Under the pieces are notes generated by a model. The model saw only the letters and a list, made by a program, of their open reading frames with translations, ran no database searches and was not told the origin of the DNA. A DNA stretch of 64,000 nt from Streptococcus sp. F0442 (GTDB lineage Bacteria > Bacillota > Bacilli > Lactobacillales > Streptococcaceae). Positions 27,151-37,214 of this stretch are shown in pieces (the first letter of the stretch is position 1; every line of letters begins with the position of its first letter). The position numbers were made by a program, and so were the translations under genes. The DNA lies in contig NZ_KB373314.1 in NCBI RefSeq assembly GCF_000314795.2, forward strand, positions 62,001-126,000, read 5' to 3'.

Positions 27151-27431
27151 AAAAACATAAGAATCTTTTGTTATTAGCAGCTGTTGTTGTAATTATTGTC
27201 GGTGCTTTCTTATTTGCCCCTAAAGGAGTAGAATATAGTGGTACAGATGATGCGGCTGAAAATGCAATTTCAACCATTCAGAAAGACTACAAACCATGGT
27301 TTTCACCATTGTTTGAACCACCAGGATCAGAAGTAGAAAGCTTACTCTTTACCCTACAAGGTAGCATCGGTGCAGGAATCATCTTCTATGTCATCGGCTA
27401 CCAAAGAGGGAAGAAGCATCAAGATAAATAA
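27147..27431 (+). CDS. cbiN: CbiN, small membrane component of the cobalt transporter
   Basis: A 94-residue protein with two membrane helices (about 5-25 and 70-88) and the extracytoplasmic loop with EYSGTDDAAENAI and FEPPGSEVESLLFTLQGSIG, characteristic of CbiN. It overlaps cbiM by 4 bases. Confidence 0.96.
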   Translation: MKKHKNLLLLAAVVVIIVGAFLFAPKGVEYSGTDDAAENAISTIQKDYKPWFSPLFEPPGSEVESLLFTLQGSIGAGIIFYVIGYQRGKKHQDK

Positions 27432-27464
27432 ATATTTCATTTAGCATTTGTATGGGAGGAAACT

Positions 27465-28154
27465 ATGTTTGTAATTGATCGCTACGCTTATAATAATCGA
27501 TGGACTGATGTTCCAGAATTAAATAAATTCATTCTATTTATTATATTAATGGTAATTTCATTTTCTGGGTTTCTTCCCTTACAAATACTGTTAATTGTTA
27601 TAATGATTCCCTTAACTTGTTATATTGCTAAACTTCCAGTTTTAAAATACTTGAGTTGGTTTCGTTATCCTTCTATTTTCATTTTATTAAGTATGGCTAC
27701 TTTTGTTATTAGTTACGGTGAAAATAGTCATCAATTTTTAATGGCGATACCAGTTGGAAGTCATGGCTATTTAGGAGTTTTTCATTCTTCTGCCAAACAA
27801 GTTGGACCAATTGTTATGAGAATTTATTGTTCTTTAATTTCAACCTATTTTATGGCTTTAACCATTCCTTTTAACCAAATGATGAAACTCTGTAAAAGAC
27901 TTCATTTGCCGGATATCCTAATGGAATTAATCGTACTGATGTATCGTTTTATCTTTTTAGTATTAATCGAATTTTTAACAATTCGAGATACCTTAGATTT
28001 GAAATTTTCATTTGTTAATAAGAAAAAATCTTATCTTGGCTGGGGAAGATTAGCCAATACCTTATTTGTCAAATTATTGGCGGATAATCAGCGCTTAAAT
28101 GATGTCCTAACCCTAAAATTTGCTCAAGCTAAAGAAATTGATGAAGAGGAATAA
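27465..28154 (+). CDS. cbiQ: CbiQ, transmembrane (T) component of the cobalt ECF transporter
   Basis: A 229-residue membrane protein that couples CbiO to CbiMN. It begins FVIDRYAYNNRW, has about five hydrophobic segments, and near the C-terminus carries the Ala-Arg-Gly-type coupling regions in weaker form (KLLADNQRLNDVLTLK). The codon use is more AT-rich than in cbiM and cbiO. TGGGAGG precedes the ATG. Confidence 0.92.
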   Translation: MFVIDRYAYNNRWTDVPELNKFILFIILMVISFSGFLPLQILLIVIMIPLTCYIAKLPVLKYLSWFRYPSIFILLSMATFVISYGENSHQFLMAIPVGSHGYLGVFHSSAKQVGPIVMRIYCSLISTYFMALTIPFNQMMKLCKRLHLPDILMELIVLMYRFIFLVLIEFLTIRDTLDLKFSFVNKKKSYLGWGRLANTLFVKLLADNQRLNDVLTLKFAQAKEIDEEE

Positions 28155-28158
28155 AAAT

Positions 28159-28974
28159 ATGTTAAAATTAGAGAATATTACAGTTTTATTTGATGATTTG
28201 AAAGCTGTGGACCATGTGAATATGGAATTCATGGAAGGAAAGATTACTGGAATTATTGGAACCAACGGTTCCGGGAAATCTACCCTGATGAAGGTCATGA
28301 CCAAATTGCTCAAGCCCCAAGAAGGCAGTGTGAGTTTGGATAATCAGGTCATTCAAGATAAGAAGAAAGCTTTGTTTGCTTACCGGCAAGAAGTCAATAT
28401 GGTCTTTCAAAATCCGGAGCAGCAATTGTTTTATACCATTGCCAAAGATGATATTGGCATGGCGTTAGAGAATTTAGGGTACTCCAAAGAGGAGTGTGAG
28501 AAACGGGTTCAAGAAGCCATTGAACTGATGGACATCGAAGAGTTGCAGGATCGACCGGTGCAATATTTGAGTTACGGCCAAAAGAAAAAAGTAGCCATTG
28601 CGGGGATGTTAGCTCTCAAACCACGTTTTCTATTGTTAGACGAGCCGACTGCTGGATTGGATCCTAAAGGGCGGGACCAAATGGCCATGATTATGAAAAA
28701 ACTAGTTTCCAATGGAACCAGTATTATTGTTACCAGCCACGACATGGATCTCATGTATGACTGTTGTGACTATGCCTACCTCATCAAAAAAGGCCAGATT
28801 ATGACCCAAGGAACAAAATATGAAGTATTCCAGGAAGAAAAATTGTTGTTAGATGCTGGACTTTCTGTGCCATGGATTGTCAAACTTCATCAGGCAATCC
28901 AGACACCCCTTGTTGAAAATGAAGAGATTCTATTTGAGCAGTTGAAAGAAGGATATCTATGGCAAAATCGTTAA
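28159..28974 (+). CDS. cbiO: CbiO, ATPase of the cobalt ECF transporter
   Basis: A 271-residue ABC ATPase: Walker A GTNGSGKST, Q-loop VFQNPEQQLF, signature LSYGQKKK (variant of LSGGQ), Walker B FLLLDEPTAGLDP and switch TSHD. ATG 28159 behind GAGGAA is chosen because upstream in-frame codons overlap cbiQ and would add only a charged tail. It overlaps cbiP by 16 bases. Confidence 0.95.
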   Translation: MLKLENITVLFDDLKAVDHVNMEFMEGKITGIIGTNGSGKSTLMKVMTKLLKPQEGSVSLDNQVIQDKKKALFAYRQEVNMVFQNPEQQLFYTIAKDDIGMALENLGYSKEECEKRVQEAIELMDIEELQDRPVQYLSYGQKKKVAIAGMLALKPRFLLLDEPTAGLDPKGRDQMAMIMKKLVSNGTSIIVTSHDMDLMYDCCDYAYLIKKGQIMTQGTKYEVFQEEKLLLDAGLSVPWIVKLHQAIQTPLVENEEILFEQLKEGYLWQNR

Positions 28975-30458
28975 TGATTCAGGGAACAGCCTCCGATGCG
29001 GGTAAAAGCTTAATTGCTGCGGGCTTGTGCCGTATTTTAAAGCAAGATGGCTACACGGTCGTTCCCTTTAAATCTCAAAATATGGCCTTGAACTCCTTTA
29101 TCACCAAAAAAGGATTTGAGATGGGGCGAGCACAGGTGGTACAAGCAGAAGCAGCGGGCATCGATCCAGATGTCCGTATGAATCCGGTCTTACTCAAGCC
29201 CACTTCAGACCGCAAATCTCAAGTGGTTTTTATGGGGAAAGTCCTAAAAGATATGGATGCAGTAGATTACCATGAATTTAAGCAAGAGTTACTGCCTAAA
29301 ATCAAAGAAGTCTACCAAGAATTGGACCAGGAGTATGATGCTATTATCTTGGAAGGTGCGGGTAGTCCAGCTGAAATCAACTTAAATGAACGCGATATCG
29401 TCAATATGGGGATGGCTCGTCTGGTTGATGCTCCGGTCATCTTAGTTGCGGATATTGACAAGGGAGGCGTATTTGCCTCCATTTATGGTACAATCGAATT
29501 AATGCCAGAAGAAGACCGCAAACGCATCAAAGGGGTTCTGATCAATAAATTTAGGGGAGATGTTGCCCTCCTTCAATCTGGAATCGATATGATCGAAGAG
29601 CTTACCCACGTGCCTGTCCTAGGTGTGGTTCCTTATGCAGATATTGATATTGATAGTGAGGATAGTGTGGCCTTAGGCAGTAAAGGACGCAGCTTTAATC
29701 ATGAAAAAGACCTGGATGTGGCCATTATCACCCTAAAACGCATCTCCAACTTCACAGATTTTCATAGTTTGGAAATTCAACCGGACGTTTCAGTTCGTTA
29801 TGTCATGCCAGGGGATGCCATTGGAAATCCGGATCTCTTGATTCTACCTGGAAGTAAAAATACTATCGAAGATATGCAAGTTCTCCAAGATTCAGGGATT
29901 GTTGATGAAATCCGGAAATGCGCTGATCAGGGTGTCCGCATTTTTGGAATTTGTGGAGGCTTCCAACTCTTAGGCAAGAAAATTTCAGATCCAAACCATG
30001 TCGAATCAGAATTGGATGAAATTGAAGGATTGGGACTTCTTGATGTTGAAACCCAAATGCAAGGAACCAAACGCACCACACAGGTTCAAGCAGAACATGA
30101 GGGGCAACTCTTGGAAGGTTACGAAATCCATATGGGAGAAACTGAAATTTCTGATCAGGTGTCGCCTTTCTCTCGCATTGTTCTTCAGAATGGGGAAGAG
30201 ACGAGCAGATATGATGGTGCCGTTTCCCCGGATAAACGAATCCAAGGAACCTATCTTCACGGAGTATTTGATAATTCTCAATGGACACGTGATTACTTGA
30301 ACCAAATTCGCATAGAGAAGGGCTTGGAACCTATCACAGATCAGGCGATTGATCTCAAAGAATTCAAGGATTTGCAATATGATAAACTGGCAGCAGTTAT
30401 TCGTGAAGCAGTCGATATGAAAAAGATTTACCAGATTATGAACGGAGAAGAGCTTTAA
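28959..30458 (+). CDS. cbiP: CbiP, adenosylcobyric acid synthase (glutamine-hydrolysing)
   Basis: A 499-residue enzyme that amidates the b, d, e and g side chains. The N-terminal dethiobiotin-synthetase-like domain has GTASDAGKSLIAAG, and the C-terminal glutaminase domain has FGICGGFQLLGKKI with its cysteine, and GTYLHGVFDN. The ATG is inside the end of cbiO. Confidence 0.97.
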   Translation: MAKSLMIQGTASDAGKSLIAAGLCRILKQDGYTVVPFKSQNMALNSFITKKGFEMGRAQVVQAEAAGIDPDVRMNPVLLKPTSDRKSQVVFMGKVLKDMDAVDYHEFKQELLPKIKEVYQELDQEYDAIILEGAGSPAEINLNERDIVNMGMARLVDAPVILVADIDKGGVFASIYGTIELMPEEDRKRIKGVLINKFRGDVALLQSGIDMIEELTHVPVLGVVPYADIDIDSEDSVALGSKGRSFNHEKDLDVAIITLKRISNFTDFHSLEIQPDVSVRYVMPGDAIGNPDLLILPGSKNTIEDMQVLQDSGIVDEIRKCADQGVRIFGICGGFQLLGKKISDPNHVESELDEIEGLGLLDVETQMQGTKRTTQVQAEHEGQLLEGYEIHMGETEISDQVSPFSRIVLQNGEETSRYDGAVSPDKRIQGTYLHGVFDNSQWTRDYLNQIRIEKGLEPITDQAIDLKEFKDLQYDKLAAVIREAVDMKKIYQIMNGEEL

Positions 30459-31042
30459 TGAGAATTTACACTAAGTATGGGGATAAAGGGTTTACCCGAC
30501 TATATGGTGGGGATCGTGTGTCCAAAACACATATTCGTGTGGAAGCATACGGGACCATGGACGAATTGTGCTCTCAAGTTGGCTACCTGGTATCTGAAAT
30601 GAAGGAATACAAAGAATTAGATGATATCAGAGAAGAATGTGAAGAAATTCAGCAACATTTATTTGATTGTGGAAGCGATCTTGCTACTCCTAGAGAATTA
30701 AGACCTTATAAACAAAAGGAGTCAGATATTACCTTCCTAGAAGAAAAAATGGATGCTTATATGCACATTCCAGAAAAGATTGATCGCTTCATTATTCCTG
30801 GCGGCCATCGGATCGCCAGTCTCTGTCATGTTGCTCGTACTATGACCCGTCGATTGGAGCGAAAAATGGTCGCTGTCATTGAAGCAGATGAAATGGTCAA
30901 TGAAGTCGGCTTGATCTATATCAATCGCTTGTCAGATTACTTCTTTGTCATAGCGCGCTTGGTCAACCATCGCCTAGAAGTCAAAGATACAGTCTATAAA
31001 CGAAGTGCTAAGATTTTTAGAGAAAGAAAAGAGGGAGAATAG
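30458..31042 (+). CDS. pduO: PduO-type ATP:cob(I)alamin adenosyltransferase
   Basis: A 194-residue PduO-family enzyme (RIYTKYGDKGFTRLYGGDRV, GTMDELCSQVGYL, PGGHRIASLCHVARTMTRRLER). It transfers the adenosyl group to the corrin ring, normally before CbiP. The ATG shares one base with the stop of cbiP. Together with the EutT protein it gives two adenosyltransferases of different families, perhaps one for de novo synthesis and one for regeneration at the microcompartment. Confidence 0.95.
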   Translation: MRIYTKYGDKGFTRLYGGDRVSKTHIRVEAYGTMDELCSQVGYLVSEMKEYKELDDIREECEEIQQHLFDCGSDLATPRELRPYKQKESDITFLEEKMDAYMHIPEKIDRFIIPGGHRIASLCHVARTMTRRLERKMVAVIEADEMVNEVGLIYINRLSDYFFVIARLVNHRLEVKDTVYKRSAKIFRERKEGE

Positions 31043-31044
31043 TC

Positions 31045-31476
31045 ATGTATCCTGTCATGATGAATATCCAAAATAAACCAGTCGTTATTATTGGTGGGGG
31101 AAAAGTAGCAGCCCGCAAGATTAAGACTTTGTTGTCAGAAGGGGCCAAGGTTACAGTCATTAGTCCTGAAATCAATGAAGTGATTCCTAAATCGCAGGTT
31201 GAATGGATTCAAAGAAGCTACCAAACTGGGGATTTGGAAGGGGCAAAATTGGTATTTGCCTGCACAGATAACCAGGAAGTCAATAAAAAAGTGATGGAAG
31301 AGGCGCACCCTAGTCAGTTCGTCAATAATACTGGGGATAAGAAAAATTCCGATTTTTATAATGTGGCTATTGCTTCAAATAAGGAACTTTCCGTCATGAT
31401 CTCTACAAACGGCTTATCGCCATCGCGCTCAAAAGAAGTCAGAAAAAAGATCGAACAACTTTTAGATCAATTGTAA
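31045..31476 (+). CDS. Precorrin-2 dehydrogenase (SirC/Met8/CysG N-terminal type)
   Basis: A 143-residue short form with the NAD-binding motif VVIIGGGKVAARKIKTLLSEGA, FACTDNQEVN and FVNNTGD. It oxidises precorrin-2 to sirohydrochlorin, the substrate of CbiK. Family members are usually 150-210 residues, and the C-terminal helical region is short here, so a separate ferrochelatase activity is doubtful. It lies between pduO and hemA with gaps of 2 and 16 bases. Confidence 0.9.
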   Translation: MYPVMMNIQNKPVVIIGGGKVAARKIKTLLSEGAKVTVISPEINEVIPKSQVEWIQRSYQTGDLEGAKLVFACTDNQEVNKKVMEEAHPSQFVNNTGDKKNSDFYNVAIASNKELSVMISTNGLSPSRSKEVRKKIEQLLDQL

Positions 31477-31492
31477 GAACGGGGCGGACAGA

Positions 31493-32749
31493 ATGTATTT
31501 ATTATATGTTGGTGTCACTCATCGTGTAGCACCATTATCCATTTTAGAGCGGGTTCATTTTTCTGATGAAGAAAAAAAAGAAGCTCTACTCAAATTAAAA
31601 GAGGAAAAGAGTATTCTGGAAGATGTCATCCTTTCAACCTGTAACCGGACAGAGTTGTATCTGGTTGTTGACCAACTGCATACCGGTCGCTATTATTCCA
31701 AGCATTTTTTGGCAGATTGGTTTCAGATTGACATCGAGGAACTTGAGCCTTATCTTACCTTTAAAGAAGGCAATGAGGCTTTAGAACATTTATTTAGAGT
31801 ATCCATTGGCTTAGATTCCAAGATTGTAGGTGAAACACAAGTTCTCGGTCAATTAAAGCAGGCCTTTTTGAGCGCCCAAGAAACTGGTACGACAGGAATC
31901 GTCCTCAATCAAGCTTTTAGGCAAGCCGTGACCTTTGCTAAAAGAATGCACGATGTCTACCGGATCAATGCCCGGCCTATGTCCATCGGTTTGACCTCTT
32001 TACAAATGTTGGATAAGGAAGACCTTGATTATGAGAATACCAAAATCGTGGTCATCGGATTAGGGGAAATCGGGCAATTGGTAACCAAGTACGTTCTACA
32101 ACGTCCCTTTCAGTCTATCCGCTTGGTGAATCGTACCCTTTCCAAGGCCAATCCTTATTTAACAGAAGATCGTATTCAGGCTTATTCTTGGGATGATTTA
32201 GAAGAAGCCGTGAAAGATGCGGATATCATTTTCACTGCTATCAAGTCTGAAGGCTATATTCTCTATCCGCATATGGTGAAAGCAGGTGCGATTGTTTTCG
32301 ACTTATGCTTGCCACGGACCTGTCATCCAAATTCGTCCATTACCATTCACAATATCGAAAATATCACCAGCGAATTGCAAGCATTTTTTGAGGAAAGAAA
32401 TGAGATTGCTAAGAGTATCGAAGCAGAGATTTCCAGTGAACTGGTGAGTTTTGAAGAGTGGAAGCAGCAGTTAGGCATTATTCCCCTGATTCAAGAGATT
32501 CGAGAAAAAGCCATCCAGGCTCAGCAGTCAGCTATGGAAAGCTTATTACGCAAACTTCCAGATCTTACTGATCGAGAAAAGAAACAAATTTCGAAGCATA
32601 TGAAGAGCATCATCAATCAGATCTTAAAGGAGCCTTTGTTGCAATTGAAAGAAATGTCTGTGGGTGAAAATTCGGAATATGATATTGCCCTAATTGCTAA
32701 AATTTTCGATCTTCATAGTGGAAAGGGAGTGAACCATGAGAAGCATTAA
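31493..32749 (+). CDS. hemA: HemA, glutamyl-tRNA reductase
   Basis: A 418-residue enzyme that reduces glutamyl-tRNA to glutamate-1-semialdehyde. The catalytic cysteine is C50 (ILSTCNRTELY); GETQVLGQLKQAF and the NADP-binding IVVIGLGEIGQL are visible, with a C-terminal dimerisation helix. Streptococci do not make heme, so here the C5 pathway most likely serves only cobalamin. It overlaps hemC by 14 bases. Confidence 0.97.
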   Translation: MYLLYVGVTHRVAPLSILERVHFSDEEKKEALLKLKEEKSILEDVILSTCNRTELYLVVDQLHTGRYYSKHFLADWFQIDIEELEPYLTFKEGNEALEHLFRVSIGLDSKIVGETQVLGQLKQAFLSAQETGTTGIVLNQAFRQAVTFAKRMHDVYRINARPMSIGLTSLQMLDKEDLDYENTKIVVIGLGEIGQLVTKYVLQRPFQSIRLVNRTLSKANPYLTEDRIQAYSWDDLEEAVKDADIIFTAIKSEGYILYPHMVKAGAIVFDLCLPRTCHPNSSITIHNIENITSELQAFFEERNEIAKSIEAEISSELVSFEEWKQQLGIIPLIQEIREKAIQAQQSAMESLLRKLPDLTDREKKQISKHMKSIINQILKEPLLQLKEMSVGENSEYDIALIAKIFDLHSGKGVNHEKH

Positions 32750-33659
32750 AGTCGGAACCAGGAAAAGTCAGTTGGCCATGACCCAGACCAAAATGGTGGT
32801 AGAGCGCTTAAAAGAATGCCATCCTGATGTGGAGTTTGAATTGGTCCCCTATAAAACCCAAGGAGATCGGTTGGTTCATGTTTCTCTGCAAACCATTGGT
32901 GGAAAAGGGGTCTTTGTCAAGGAAATTGAGCAGGCGCTCTTAAATCAAGACATCGATATCGCCATCCATAGCTTAAAAGATGTTCCTTCTATCCTTGTGG
33001 ACGGATGTACCATTGGGGCCATTCCGGAGCGAGAAGATGTCAGAGACTGTCTGATCTATAGAGAAGAAGGCATGACTCTTGAAACTCTTCCGCAAGGGGC
33101 AGTTGTAGGGACCAGTAGTATTCGACGCCAGGTCCAACTTCAGAGTCTAAGAAGTGATCTCCAATTCAAACCTTTACGTGGAAATATTGATTCGCGCATC
33201 CGCAAGTTACAAGAAGGCGAATGCGATGCTATCGTGCTAGCTGCTGCTGGCCTAAAACGGATTGGGTATATAGATCAGTCGCCCTCTCTCAACTTAGAAT
33301 TTTTAGACCCTCATACATTTATTCCTGCTGTTTCACAAGGGGCCTTAGCCGTCGAATGCCGGGAAGACGATGAGGAAGTCCTGCATCTATTGGCAGCGAT
33401 TCATGATCAGGAAGTAGAAAACTGCATCCAATTGGAAAGAAGCTTCCTAAGCTTGATGAATGCGGATTGTACCTTCCCGGTCGGAGCCCATGCTCAATAT
33501 ATCGAGGGGCAATACCAGTTGAAGACCATGTTGGCAGATGGTAAGGATCGTTGCTTGTATGTGTCTCTCACTTCTGAGAATGGGAGCGATCTTCCCAAAC
33601 TGGCTTTGGAGCAACTAATGGAAAAAGGAGCCTTAACGGACAAATGGTGGGAAGCTTAA
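32736..33659 (+). CDS. hemC: HemC, hydroxymethylbilane synthase (porphobilinogen deaminase)
   Basis: A 307-residue enzyme: N-terminal KVGTRKSQLAMTQT, arginine-rich VGTSSIRRQVQLQ, and the cysteine that carries the dipyrromethane cofactor at C245 (NADCTFPVGAHA). It joins four porphobilinogen units for HemD. It overlaps hemD by 16 bases. Confidence 0.97.
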   Translation: MRSIKVGTRKSQLAMTQTKMVVERLKECHPDVEFELVPYKTQGDRLVHVSLQTIGGKGVFVKEIEQALLNQDIDIAIHSLKDVPSILVDGCTIGAIPEREDVRDCLIYREEGMTLETLPQGAVVGTSSIRRQVQLQSLRSDLQFKPLRGNIDSRIRKLQEGECDAIVLAAAGLKRIGYIDQSPSLNLEFLDPHTFIPAVSQGALAVECREDDEEVLHLLAAIHDQEVENCIQLERSFLSLMNADCTFPVGAHAQYIEGQYQLKTMLADGKDRCLYVSLTSENGSDLPKLALEQLMEKGALTDKWWEA

Positions 33660-34369
33660 TTATTTTTACAAGAGAACAAGAGCCCTCTGTCGAATTACAG
33701 ACTTTACTAGACCGGAACCAAGTCAAATGGTTGCATGCGCCCCTCATTTGCACCCAAGGCAATCCCCTTCCACTCATTTTTGAAGAAAAACTGCCCAAAG
33801 CTGATTGGGTCTTCTTTACGAGTGCCAATACAGTTCAGTTATTTCTTCCCTATTTGAGACCTGATTTAAAGATTGCCTCGATCGGAAGTCAGACCAGTAA
33901 GTTATTGAGAGAGCATCAACTAGATGTCACCTTTGAGTCCAGTAGTCAGTATGGAGTGGATTTTATCAAGGAGTGGGCTAGTCAATATGGGGATCCGCAA
34001 AATATTCTCTTCCCTCATAGTGATTTGGCCAATCCGACCTATCCAAAGATGTTACAGGAATTGGGACATGACGTTTACGCTTGGCCTCTTTATCAAACGG
34101 TCGCCAATCAAGAGGGAATCGCTAAAATAAGAGACATCTTGTCCTTAGAGGAAACATGCGTTTGGACTTTTGCCAGTCCGTCAGCCTGGGATGTTTTTTA
34201 TCAAGAGGGGCTTTCTTTACCAGAGCATCACCAAATTGGGGTGATTGGAGAGACCACAGCAAAAGCTGTTTTAGATTGTGGTGTTTCGGTAAACTATATG
34301 CCTTCTAGTCCATCCATGCTACAATTGGTAGAGGTGATTATAAAGGAGATACAAGATTATGAATTTTAA
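33644..34369 (+). CDS. hemD: HemD, uroporphyrinogen-III synthase (free-standing)
   Basis: A 241-residue HemD-family protein: [12 protein letters not shown] at the start, [27 protein letters not shown] and [16 protein letters not shown], the usual weakly conserved marks of the family. It cyclises hydroxymethylbilane. A second HemD domain is fused to CobA at 24217-24928. Position between hemC and hemB supports the assignment. Confidence 0.92.
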   Translation: MVGSLIIFTREQEPSVELQTLLDRNQVKWLHAPLICTQGNPLPLIFEEKLPKADWVFFTSANTVQLFLPYLRPDLKIASIGSQTSKLLREHQLDVTFESSSQYGVDFIKEWASQYGDPQNILFPHSDLANPTYPKMLQELGHDVYAWPLYQTVANQEGIAKIRDILSLEETCVWTFASPSAWDVFYQEGLSLPEHHQIGVIGETTAKAVLDCGVSVNYMPSSPSMLQLVEVIIKEIQDYEF

Positions 34370-35327
34370 AAGACATCGTAGACTTAGGAAAAATTCTCTC
34401 ATGAGAGATTTGGTCAGAGAAACGACTGTAAGCGTCAATGACTTTATTCAACCGCTTTTTATAAAAGAAAATCTAGAGCAAAAAGAAGAAGTGACGTCCA
34501 TGCCAGGTGTCTTTCAATTTGCTTTGACGGATCTTTTAGAAGAGGTGGAATCTTGTGTGCAACTTGGGATTAAATCCTTTATTCTGTTTGGAATCCCTGC
34601 AGAAAAAGACGAAGTTGGTTCACAGGCTTCTAGCCCAGACGGGATCGTTCAAAAAGCCCTTCGCTTGATCAAACAACACTTTCCAGATCTCATACTAATT
34701 GCTGATACCTGTCTCTGTGAATTTACGAATCATGGACATTGTGGCATCCTAGATGGTGAAACGGTTGTCAATGATCTTTCTTTGGACCGCTTAGTCCAAG
34801 TAGCCATAAGCCAAGCAGAAGCCGGAGCAGACATTATTGCTCCTTCGAATGCCATGGATGGATACGTCGCAGCGATTCGTGAAGGCTTAGACAAGTCTGG
34901 CTTTGACATGGTACCCATTATGTCTTATTCGGTTAAGTTTGCCTCTAGTTTTTATGGACCATTTCGGGATGCCGGTGAAAGTGCCCCTGCCTTTGGAGAC
35001 AGAAAGACTTACCAGATGGATCCAGCAAACCGTTTAGAAGCCCTTCGAGAAGCTCAAAGTGATGAAGAAGAAGGAGCAGATTTCCTCATGGTGAAACCAG
35101 CTCTTGCCTTCTTGGATGTCTTGAGAGATCTAAGAAATCAAAGTGATCTTCCTCTAGTCGCTTATAATGTCAGTGGGGAATACAGTATGGTCAAGGCTGC
35201 TGCTGCCCAAGGTTGGATTGATGAGCGTGCCGTTGTTATGGAAAGTCTTATCGGAATGAAGCGAGCAGGAGCGGATTTAATCATATCTTATTTTGCCAAG
35301 GATGTAGCAGGATATTTGAAAGGCTAG
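34359..35327 (+). CDS. hemB: HemB, porphobilinogen synthase (5-aminolevulinate dehydratase)
   Basis: A 322-residue enzyme with the zinc-type cysteine cluster [14 protein letters not shown], the lysine motifs [18 protein letters not shown] and [10 protein letters not shown], and the family start [10 protein letters not shown]. It condenses two 5-aminolevulinate molecules. Overlaps hemD by 11 bases. Confidence 0.97.
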   Translation: MNFKRHRRLRKNSLMRDLVRETTVSVNDFIQPLFIKENLEQKEEVTSMPGVFQFALTDLLEEVESCVQLGIKSFILFGIPAEKDEVGSQASSPDGIVQKALRLIKQHFPDLILIADTCLCEFTNHGHCGILDGETVVNDLSLDRLVQVAISQAEAGADIIAPSNAMDGYVAAIREGLDKSGFDMVPIMSYSVKFASSFYGPFRDAGESAPAFGDRKTYQMDPANRLEALREAQSDEEEGADFLMVKPALAFLDVLRDLRNQSDLPLVAYNVSGEYSMVKAAAAQGWIDERAVVMESLIGMKRAGADLIISYFAKDVAGYLKG

Positions 35328-35335
35328 GATGAAAG

Positions 35336-36619
35336 ATGAAACGAACACAATCAAATGATTACTTCAAGGAAGCAGAATCTATTTTCCCAGGAGGTGTCAA
35401 TAGCCCTGTACGAGCTTTTAAGGCAGTAGGTGGCAATCCTCTTTTCATTGACCATTCTCAAGGAGCTTACCTCTATGATGTGGATGGTAATCAATTTGTG
35501 GATTATGTGCTCTCTTGGGGACCTATGATTTTAGGACATGCTCGAAAAGAAGTGCTTGAGGAAGTGCAAGAGGCTCTATGGGAAGGAACCAGTTACGGTG
35601 CTCCAAGTCCACGTGAGATCAAATTAGGCAAACTGATTAAAGAACGCTTGCCTTTCGTTGAGAGAATCCGTATGGTCAATTCAGGAACAGAGGCAACTAT
35701 GAGTGCCATTCGTTTAGCGCGTGGGATTACCAAACGACCAAAAGTAGTGAAATTTATTGGTTGCTACCATGGACATAGTGATTCTTTCTTGGTACAAGCT
35801 GGCTCTGGTGTAGCAAGCTTTGGGATTGCAGATTCAGCAGGTGTAATTCCTGAGGTAGCGCGTGAGACCATTGCTCTTCCTTATAACGATCTAGAAGCTT
35901 TACGGACCTGCTTTGAAGAACACGGGGCAGAAATTGCCTGTGTCATCGTAGAAGCTGTTGCCGGCAACATGGGCTTGATTCCAGGCCACAAAGAATTTAT
36001 TGAGGAGATTCGCCGCCTCACGACAGAAGCAGGTTCACTCTTCATCATGGATGAAGTCATGACTGGTTTTCGGGCTCATTACCAAGGGGCAGTGGGCTTG
36101 TATCAAGTCGATCCAGATTTGATCTGTCTAGGAAAAGTCATCGGTGGTGGTTTCCCAGTTGCTGCTTTTGGTGGGAAAGCTCAATACATGAATCAAATTG
36201 CTCCTTTAGGAGATATTTATCAAGCAGGAACTCTATCAGGGAATCCAATTGCCATGGCAGCGGGCTATGAAAACTTGCGCCTATTAACCAAGGAAGTCTT
36301 TGATCAAACAGTTGAAAAGACAGACTATCTCTGTCAGGGGCTTCGCCAGTTGGCAGAAAAGCATGGCGTAGCCCTTCAAGTAGTCTCTGTTGGAACCATG
36401 TTTGGATTTTTCTTCTCAGAAAAACCAGTTTTGAATTTTGAAGATTCCAAAGAAGCAGATCATCAGCTTTTTGCCAAGGTCCATGGCTTGCTTTTAGAAG
36501 AAGGTGTTTATATTGCACCATCTCAGTATGAAAGCAACTTCTTATCAAGTGCTCATTCCTTTGAAGATCTGGACCGTACTTTAGCTGCTTTTGACAAAGT
36601 CTTTAGCCACTTGTCATGA
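35336..36619 (+). CDS. hemL: HemL, glutamate-1-semialdehyde 2,1-aminomutase
   Basis: A 427-residue PLP enzyme making 5-aminolevulinate. It has [45 protein letters not shown] [13 protein letters not shown] and the PLP lysine in [17 protein letters not shown]. It completes the C5 route together with HemA. Confidence 0.97.
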   Translation: MKRTQSNDYFKEAESIFPGGVNSPVRAFKAVGGNPLFIDHSQGAYLYDVDGNQFVDYVLSWGPMILGHARKEVLEEVQEALWEGTSYGAPSPREIKLGKLIKERLPFVERIRMVNSGTEATMSAIRLARGITKRPKVVKFIGCYHGHSDSFLVQAGSGVASFGIADSAGVIPEVARETIALPYNDLEALRTCFEEHGAEIACVIVEAVAGNMGLIPGHKEFIEEIRRLTTEAGSLFIMDEVMTGFRAHYQGAVGLYQVDPDLICLGKVIGGGFPVAAFGGKAQYMNQIAPLGDIYQAGTLSGNPIAMAAGYENLRLLTKEVFDQTVEKTDYLCQGLRQLAEKHGVALQVVSVGTMFGFFFSEKPVLNFEDSKEADHQLFAKVHGLLLEEGVYIAPSQYESNFLSSAHSFEDLDRTLAAFDKVFSHLS

Positions 36620-36629
36620 AAGGAAGATT

Positions 36630-37214
36630 ATGGGGAAGATTGTTTTAGTCACGGGTGGTGCTCGTAGTGGCAAATCCTCCTTCGCTGAATCCAAACTTTT
36701 GCAGAAGGAAGGGGTTTGTTACATAGCAACTGGTCTCGTGATGAAAGAGGATCCAGAATGGCAGGAGCGGGTCAAGCTGCATCAAGAAAGACGACCACAA
36801 AGCTGGGATACGCTCGAGCAATACCGGGACTTAGCGACTTGGATTGAACAAGATGATCATGGTGATTACTTAGTAGATTGTGCGACCATGTTAACCACCA
36901 ATCGACTTTTTGATTTGGTCAATGAGTGGTATCCCGAGAAAGGCTACTTATCAGACGAGCAGTTTTTAAGTAAAGCCGAACAAGCCCGAATTTTGGAAGC
37001 CATGGAAGCCGAGTGGTCTCAGATACTTTCTGCCATGAAAGAGCGCCAAGCTACTTTTTGGATTGTCACCAATGAAGTGGGTCTGGGTATTGTTCCAGAC
37101 ACGCGTCTAGGACGTTACTTTAGAGATCTTCAAGGTCGGGTCAATCAAATGATTGCAAAGGAGGCAAGTGAAGTCTACTTAGTTATTTGTGGACTGGCAC
37201 AGCAGTTAAAATGA
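36630..37214 (+). CDS. cobU: CobU, adenosylcobinamide kinase/guanylyltransferase
   Basis: A 194-residue bifunctional enzyme with P-loop VTGGARSGKSSFAE, YIATG, and TFWIVTNEVGLGIVPDTRLGRYFRDLQG. It phosphorylates adenosylcobinamide and activates it with GMP. ATG 36630 behind AAAGGAAG is chosen; the in-frame start at 36591 would lie in hemL. It overlaps cobS by 4 bases. Confidence 0.96.
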   Translation: MGKIVLVTGGARSGKSSFAESKLLQKEGVCYIATGLVMKEDPEWQERVKLHQERRPQSWDTLEQYRDLATWIEQDDHGDYLVDCATMLTTNRLFDLVNEWYPEKGYLSDEQFLSKAEQARILEAMEAEWSQILSAMKERQATFWIVTNEVGLGIVPDTRLGRYFRDLQGRVNQMIAKEASEVYLVICGLAQQLK

